A DNA stretch of 64,000 bases from Magicicada septendecula (taxonomy: Eukaryota; Arthropoda; Insecta; Hemiptera; Cicadidae): assembly GCA_034769895.1 (NCBI GenBank), contig CM068374.1:355432302-355496301 (forward strand), in the 5' to 3' direction. A program made the translations under genes and the position numbers. Under the pieces are notes generated by a model. That model was not told the DNA's origin, did not search any database, and saw only the letters and a program-made list of their open reading frames with translations. Shown in pieces: positions 56,931 through 64,000 of this stretch (position 1 is its first letter; each line of letters opens with the position of its first letter).

Positions 56931-59161
56931 TGTAACAACTATCTAGTTTGTTACTTTTAAATTGTAAAGAACTCTGTTTATATTAATTGTTTATATGTAG
57001 TCTTATAGGTGACCTCCTGCAACTCAAATTTAATAGAACAATATATTTGTTATTATGTTATTATAACTTTTAGGTATACTATAATACAGGTTTACCTAAT
57101 TATTCAATGTTTACACAATATCAATGATATACTTCACGTATTGACTTAATGAATTAAGAATTCTCGCCAACCCTAGTCACTCTGTATTGTGTAATTCAAT
57201 TCAAATTTTGTAGAGGAAACACGCTAATTCGGCAATCTCACGTTCCACCAGCTGTTGACAATTAGCGCTGTTATTCGTAATTGCCTTGCATCTAGGTTAA
57301 CTGGTTCACCGGATTTTAATCACCCTTTTACCTGTAAATTACTCCACCCACAACATATAATACCTATTCTACAATAACATAAAACATCATCATATACAAG
57401 AAAGATTCTTTATTGATTTTGTACTTTAATTCAAACTAACAGTTCTCTTCAAGATGATAATAGCATGATATCGATTTTACAATGATAGATCGATTGTTTC
57501 CTTGACCAGGTTACTTTTATTTTATACAAATTAACTATAATAATAAATATCTCTTATCCCAGGGTACGTGTGATTCTTTTAACGATTAGTAAGGCCAGGT
57601 AATGCAAAATTAAGGTTACTTTAGTATTACAGTATGTTATTAGTTCTTAATATACTGAAATTAAAAATAAGCTGGTGTTACCGTGTTGATGACTCTCAAA
57701 GTGGCATTATACGTCTGTAAACAGTTGAAGATTGACAAATTAGATTACTTTCCTCCAGAAAAAGTGTTCCGATTCTCAATAAAATTGACGGTGTGATGTA
57801 CTGGAAAGCCCCAGGAACTCTTCTGACCTTCGTTCTTCTCTTACGATCCTTGTGGTCGTCGGTCTCAGTGGAACTGGAGTCGTATTATAACTTCTTCTTG
57901 AAAGTGAAGGTTATTTCTTCCGAAGCCGGTCCTTGTATGTTTTTTCTATAATTCCATTAGTTTAGGCCTTTTGCTTCCCTCAATTAGTCTCCTGGTTAGA
58001 TGGGCAATCGGGTTTAATACTAAACTCAACGGAATTATCTTGATGAGTGAAGTAAGAATTTATCAACCTTTTTAGAGGTATTTGGTTATTTTGAAGTCTA
58101 ATTTATTTTATTATTCATCAGTTGTGTTATAGGATTAGGTTTCAACTTTAATTTATTAATTTAGATTCGTTTTTTTTTTCAATTTGTGTCATTCTTTTTA
58201 AAAGTGTCTCTTCATCTGAACTCAATAGCATATAACAATCGAATCGAATGAATGAAAATCAACAAGATTTTTTACATTTTAGTTACCCTAACAACCGTTA
58301 CTTTCTGTCATTGGATGATATTTGATATCCTAGAGCCAGAATTATAAAATATTACTACTCTTTTTTAATAAAATACTCCATGCTTGGAATTATACCAAAT
58401 TACTTAAAACTCTCACCCAACCTACCTTATTGAACCGTATAGATTTTACTATAGTTTCATTGGACTGGACTTTTGAAAAAGGTATTAATTTCCTTTTACA
58501 AATATTAAATTTAGGCCTACAACTGTTATAATATTGTTTGGTTTTTAACTTAATTTTCTTTACCTGACCTACTGTACAAATAGTCATTGGCTTATGGTTA
58601 CTTACATTAATTTTAATTTCCTGGTTTTACTTTATTACATTAATTAATTCGTCCTGGAACCTTTCATTATTTTACAACATAATTATCAGAACTACTTGTC
58701 AACTTTTAAACACTTATTGCCATTCTGGTCAAGTTTACAAACATTAATTCAAAACAACTTCATTAATCAATTTTAGTCAATACATATAACATAATATAAT
58801 ACCTAACACAGGTATTTATACTTAATTGTCTAAAGACAATTTTAACATAAATGAAAGGAGTACCACTGACTAAGTACTTCTATAAAACAACAGTTCCCTC
58901 TTACTATACACAAAACATAAAATAAATATCCTGTAAACACTACCATGCTACAGCATAAAAACAAGTACAATATGTAACAAATTAATCATTGATTGGAATA
59001 GTATTTTATACTTCATATTATTTATTACATCTTTAAATTTATATACACCTCAGATGTATTAATTACTGAGTAACCTTAATATCGGGGTATGGTTCTAGAC
59101 CATAGTTAATTCATTTTTTTATGTAACGTTGGGGACCTCAATTCTGTTACGTTACATAACA
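56931..59161 (-). mobile_element. Array LTR 4 (2231 bp)
   Basis: Same ends; lacks the 12-base insert. Nearly identical to LTR 3, with a private C-to-A at ~58062 (TTTATCAACC). Confidence 0.88.
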
Positions 59162-60432
59162 CCCCCCCCCCTTCGAAAGAAGTTTATTTTGTCTCAACGA
59201 AGTTTAGTAAAAAATAAACTTATAACTCGTACCTGACCTTGTTGTCCTCTTACTCATAATATTTTTTTTTTTTCGGACTGGTTATATACGGACTGGTATT
59301 TCAGACTGGTGGTAATTGCTGTTTTACTGCTCAACTCTCTCTCTCTCTTGGAGGCAAATTCATAAATTATTTATTTCTCTGGGTCGTGATACTTCCACAT
59401 TTTACTTGATAAGGATTGGTCACACTAATCATAAAAACTTGTTTTAACATTTATTTTCTTATTTACTACTATAAATTAGCTTTCTCAATTAAGCTTCTGT
59501 CTGCTATCTTCCTTCTATTTTCTTCATCTATACTTCTGGAATCTAATATCAATCTATACAGCTATTTCATCATTATCCCTAAAATACTCAATTTCCCTAA
59601 CATTTTTCCCTATCCTGTGCGGTGGTACCAGTCGGGTGGCCACTTTTGGGTCCATAACTCCGCTGTCCATCCTTACACCTTCTGAGACCAGGGGAACATC
59701 ATCCCTGCTCATAAAAATTATTGCCGGAATATTTCTACTGTCAATACATTAAAAATAAAAAATTATAAGTAGTCAATTAGCAACTAATACTAAACACTTT
59801 TGGGATTCTTCATACAGTTGCTGTTTACATTTATTTATATATTTCTTCTTCTTTTTGATTCCTTCTTCTTTTCCATTAACTAATAGCATATAACATTATT
59901 GATAGGCATTATTTTAAAATCCTTTTAACTTTCCTTCTTGTGACATATTTTCTCTGTATCATTTCATCTTATATAATCTTCAATTCCGAGAAATTCTTAT
60001 TATTGTTGTATTAATTATCATCCTCCTTCAGTTTCATTGGAGTCATTAAATTATTCTTTATTCTTCTTATTTGAGCACATTACCATCAATTGTTTTTATT
60101 TATTTATTTATTCTTCTGTTTGTTACCATAAAATATTATTTTTCCTATTATCTCATTTTAAATAAATTCTTTATAAATATTATTGAATAATCTGTTCTTA
60201 TTTTTTGTTAAATCAAATGGTTTAGAAATATCTTAAGTAAGTTGTACTTACATACTTTTTATTAAATCATATCGTTTCTGAATAATTACTGAGTAAGTTG
60301 TTCTTACAATTTTTTAGAATTTTGGGGTTTTTAGTCTCTTCATTTTAAATTACATTGTTCGAAATAACTTGAGTAAGTTGTCCTTACATGCTTTTTGAAT
60401 TTTGGGGTTACTTGATACTTCCACTGCTGTAC

Positions 60433-62411
60433 TTAGTTTTCCATCCTATCCTGCGGACGATCGTCCCTCGCAGTAGTTCCTGGGTTACCATCATCGGGTC
60501 TAAATTCTCTATGGTTTTCTTGGTGTCTAGGGAGATCCTCCTCTCGACTTCTATTACTGGGTTGGTGTCGTTGGTCGTTGTTTGTACGGTTGTTATTCCA
60601 ATACTCTCTCCCATTTTCAAAATTTCTGCGGCCTGCTCTGTATCGGTTATTATCATAATTACTATAGTGGTTACTTGGGTAATGATTGTTGCGATAACGA
60701 TTATTTATAAATTGGTCATTCACTCTTTGGTGATAATTATTATGGTTAAATCGATTTGTTCCTGGACGCGACTCTTGATTTGGCTCCTCCCTTCTATTGT
60801 TGGAATATTCATTTTCCCGTCGGGACCTTTGATAATAGTCTTCCATTTCGTAGCTGGCCAACAAGGTTTCCATTGCTTCTATCGTCTTCACTTGTCCACT
60901 GCGTCTGGCATGAACTATCTCTTCTTCAAAATGGTAAGACAATTTATTTACCAAACATTCCTCTGGTATTCGCGGTTCCAAATGACGCGCCAAACACACC
61001 TTTCCCAAAAAGTAAGTAGTTGGTGACTGCTCTTGATTAAAATTGAATCTCCCATTAGTAATGTTATCTCTAATCATGTTCTGTATGGAATCTGACCAGT
61101 ATTTTGACCTAAAAGTCCTTTTAAACTCCTCATAATCACTAAGTTCATTCCGGACTGCTGACCACCAATTATCATTTATACTTTTGAAACACTCATCTAA
61201 TAAACTTTTTATTACGTTCCATCGGGTTACCTTAATTCTGCTAAACCATTCGTCTATTCTCTCCAGAAATTCTATGGGATTTCGTCTATAAATTTTAAAA
61301 TTGATATTTTCCTTTTGCTCAGGGGCTATGTGATGCGCCAGATACATGGGTCGATTTTGTAAAAATTCTATTGATTCTTTTATATTAATCAATTCCTGAT
61401 TTTTCATATTTTCTACAGTTTCTTTATTTTGAACCACTTGGGTTTTTATTTGTGTTATTTCATTATTTACTACTTCAATTCTCCCAGCTATATTAATTTG
61501 CACTTCGTCCAATTTCTCTTGGGTTTCTAATTGTACTTCCTTTATCATAGTTTTGTTGGTATTTTCCCCCTGGTTAATTTTAGCCTCTACTTCCATTGCG
61601 AGTTGTACGATGGTTTCATCTGTCTTTTCCAGACCCACCTTAATTTCAGTTATTTGCTGTCTTACTTCCGCTTCATTATTATCTACCCTTTTATTGAGCG
61701 TTTCATTGACATTTGCAACCCTTTCCTTGATGACTTCCCTCAACACTTGGTTTTGTTCATTTATAATTTGCCGCAACTCCTTATTACTGTTTTCAATTTT
61801 CCCGTCTATTTGTTTGTTATTTTCCTGAATCTGCCTCAAGCTCTCGTCATTTCTGTCAAACCTTTCATTAATTTGGTTTAAGCTTTCATTTATCAGCCTG
61901 TTATTTTCATCAGTTTCCTCTTTATTTTTGTCAAACTTCTCATTCATTAGTTTGATTAAATTCTCACTCAAAATTTCGTTTTGTTTCTTTGAGTTTTCGT
62001 TAATACTGTCTATTTTTTCATTAGTTTGTCTATTATCTTCTTTGATACTGTCTATTTTTTCATTAGTTTGTCTATTATCTTCTTTAATTTGTCTTAAACT
62101 CTCATTAGTGTCCTCATTTTGTTCCTAAGACTTTCATTAGTTTGTCTATTTTGTTCCTCCATTCGTTTATAATTTTCATCATTAGCTTCCTTCTGTTTCT
62201 TGGAATCTTCTTTAATTAATTCCCATAGTTTTAGTCAATCCATATCACCTCTGGCTTCCTCTTTATCTGGTTGGTCCCCTTGGGCATCCTCTTTATTGCT
62301 CGCCTGTTGTTCCATTTCGGTGTCTGTAACTACCTCTGTTTCTTCTTCCCGTCTATCTTCTTCCGTTTCTTGCTCCTTCTCCATCCTTTTAGTAACACCT
62401 CTCGTATGCAT
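60433..62411 (-). pseudogene. Array gag, unit 5, with intact 512-codon main frame
   Basis: Main frame 61971-60433, protein identical to unit 4. The upstream TGA and frameshift are again present. Units 4 and 5 share every group-specific change I noticed across their internal regions. Confidence 0.78.
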
Positions 62412-62478
62412 TCCTGTGCCTCTAATGGTTGCCTGCTCAAGTTAAGTAATAATTAAGACGATTTTTTACTTAACTAAA

Positions 62479-62496
62479 GCCCCACGTTGGGCGCCA
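62479..62496 (-). promoter_or_regulatory. Primer binding site, unit 5
   Basis: Identical to unit 1. Confidence 0.9.
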
Positions 62497-62499
62497 ATT

Positions 62500-64000
62500 T
62501 GTAACAACTATCTAGTTTGTTACTTTTAAATTGTAAAGAACTCTGTTTATATTAATTGTTTATATGTAGTCTTATAGGTGACCTCCTGCAACTCAAATTT
62601 AATAGAACAATATATTTGTTATTATGTTATTATAACTTTTAGGTATACTATAATACAGGTTTACCTAATTATTCAATGTTTACACAATATCAATGATATA
62701 CTTCACGTATTGACTTAATGAATTAAGAATTCTCGCCAACCCTAGTCACTCTGTATTGTGTAATTCAATTCAAATTTTGTACAGGAAACACGCTAATTCG
62801 GCAATCTCACGTTCCACCAGCTGTTGACAATTAGCGCTGTTATTCGTAATTGCCTTGCATCTAGGTTAACTGGTTCACCGGATTTTAATCACCCTTTTAC
62901 CTGTAAATTACTCCACCCACAACACATAATACCTATTCTACAATAACATAAAACATCATCATATACAAGAAAGATTCTTTATTGATTTTGTACTTTAATT
63001 CAAACTAACAGTTCTCTTCAAGATGATAATAGCATGATATCGATTTTACAATGATAGATCGATTGTTTCCTTGACCAGGTTACTTTTATTTTATACAAAT
63101 TAACTATAATAATAAATATCTCTTATCCCAGGGTACGTGTGATTCTTTTAACGATTAGTAAGGCCAGGTAATGCAAAATTAAGGTTACTTTAGTATTACA
63201 GTATGTTATTAGTTCTTAATATACTGAAATTAAAAATAAGCTGGTGTTACCGTGTTGATGACTCTCAAAGTGGCATTATACGTCTGTAAACAGTTGAAGA
63301 TTGACAAATTAGATTACTTTCCTCCAGAAAAAGTGTTCCGATTCTCAATAAAATTGACGGTGTGATGTACTGGAAAGCCCCAGGAACTCTTCTGACCTTC
63401 GTTCTTCTCTTACGATCCTTGTGGTCGTCGGTCTCAGTGGAACTGGAGTCGTATTATAACTTCTTCTTGAAAGTGAAGGTTATTTCTTCCGAAGCCGGTC
63501 CTTGTATGTTTTTTCTATAATTCCATTAGTTTAGGCCTTTTGCTTCCCTCAATTAGTCTCCTGGTTAGATGGGCAATCGGGTTTAATACTAAACTCAACG
63601 GAATTATCTTGATGAGTGAAGTAAGAATTTCTCAACCTTTTTAGAGGTATTTGGTTATTTTGAAGTCTAATTTATTTTATTATTCATCAGTTGTGTTATA
63701 GGATTAGGTTTCAACTTTAATTTATTAATTTAGATTCGTTTTTTTTTTCAATTTGTGTCATTCTTTTTAAAAGTGTCTCTTCATCTGAACTCAATAGCAT
63801 ATAACAATCGAATCGAATGAATGAAAATCAACAAGATTTTTTACATTTTAGTTACCCTAACAACCGTTACTTTCTGTCATTGGATGATATTTGATATCCT
63901 AGAGCCAGAATTATAAAATATTACTACTCTTTTTTAATAAAATACTCCATGCTTGGAATTATACCAAATTACTTAAAACTCTCACCCAACCTACCTTATT
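62500..64000 (-). mobile_element. Array LTR 5, cut by window edge
   Basis: Starts TGTAACAACTATC on the + strand and matches the other LTRs to the end of the window. Private changes near 62781 (TGTACAGGAAAC) and 62924 (ACAACACATAAT). The array therefore extends past 64000. Confidence 0.88.

Larger units (their letters stand above)
35804..64000 (-). repeat. Tandem array of a gag-only LTR retrotransposon, ~5.57-kb unit
   Basis: Head-to-tail units of one LTR plus one internal region, all minus-oriented. Equivalent points fall at 36095, 41663, 47242, 52819 and 58390, giving spacings 5568, 5579, 5577 and 5571. Five internal regions and six LTRs (first truncated on the left, last cut by the window edge) are present. 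Units differ by scattered substitutions, a 12-base LTR indel and C-run length, so they are distinct copies. The array continues beyond the window. Confidence 0.93.

Noticed and set aside
38138..62411. Five tandem copies as a novel host coiled-coil gene family
   Set aside because: Primer site, TG...CA LTRs, polypurine tract and capsid-like block show an LTR retrotransposon; shared stops show pseudogenes.
35804..64000. Segmental duplication of a host gene locus
   Set aside because: The unit contains nothing but one LTR and one internal region with exact retroelement boundaries.

Overview
The window is animal nuclear DNA, AT-rich and crowded with transposable elements, most likely from an arthropod with a large, repeat-rich genome (inference). 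The arguments are: a host exon with phased GT-AG splice sites encoding part of UMP synthase; several Penelope-like elements (PLEs) with GIY-YIG endonuclease and hammerhead-like ribozyme motifs; Helitrons with the TC...CTAG end signature; a ZBED/Charlie-type hAT; and Gypsy-like LTR elements primed by tRNA-Lys. Nothing looks prokaryotic: no operons, ribosome binding sites or CRISPR. The only host gene segment I can support is the UMPS exon at 10974-11234 (minus).

Layout. 557-2845: 5' part of a minus-strand LTR element (LTR, tRNA-Lys primer site, broken leader ORF). 4683-7458: two PLE insertions, one a near-perfect palindrome with ribozyme motifs and no RT, the other a 5'-truncated RT/GIY-YIG copy with an inverted terminal arm. 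10170-11234: decayed non-LTR RNase H remnant beside the UMPS exon. 12268-17547: composite LTR element (5' LTR interrupted by a 696-bp TIR transposon with 8-bp target duplication, broken gag leader, gag-protease ORF, 3' LTR of a different type). 17888-30041: nested insertions: Helitrons carrying a ~120-130-bp minisatellite, a 3.07-kb TG...CA insertion, a 1.2-kb TRIM with near-identical LTRs, a hAT transposase pseudogene that keeps an intron, and an RT-less PLE palindrome. 30042-35012: AT-rich DNA with a 1.8-kb purine-strand repeat. 35013-35803: PLE fragment with a 5' inversion. 35804-64000: a tandem array.

The array is the most striking feature. A ~5.57-kb unit, each one LTR (2.23-2.24 kb) plus one gag-only internal region (~3.34 kb), is repeated head to tail in minus orientation: five internal regions in the window, with the sixth LTR running off the right edge. 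Every internal region has a tRNA-Lys primer site, a variable G-run polypurine tract and one gag gene, and none has a pol. All five gag genes share the same nonsense codon and the same upstream frameshift, so the array grew after the gene was broken, by recombination or rolling-circle-type amplification and not by independent retrotransposition. It resembles a satellite made from an LTR retrotransposon.

How the parts relate: nearly everything is selfish DNA at different stages of decay and nesting. Recurrent themes are tRNA-Lys priming in three LTR families, insertion of TG...CA elements into TATAT sites, and PLE copies that form inverted-arm palindromes beside (TA)n tracts.
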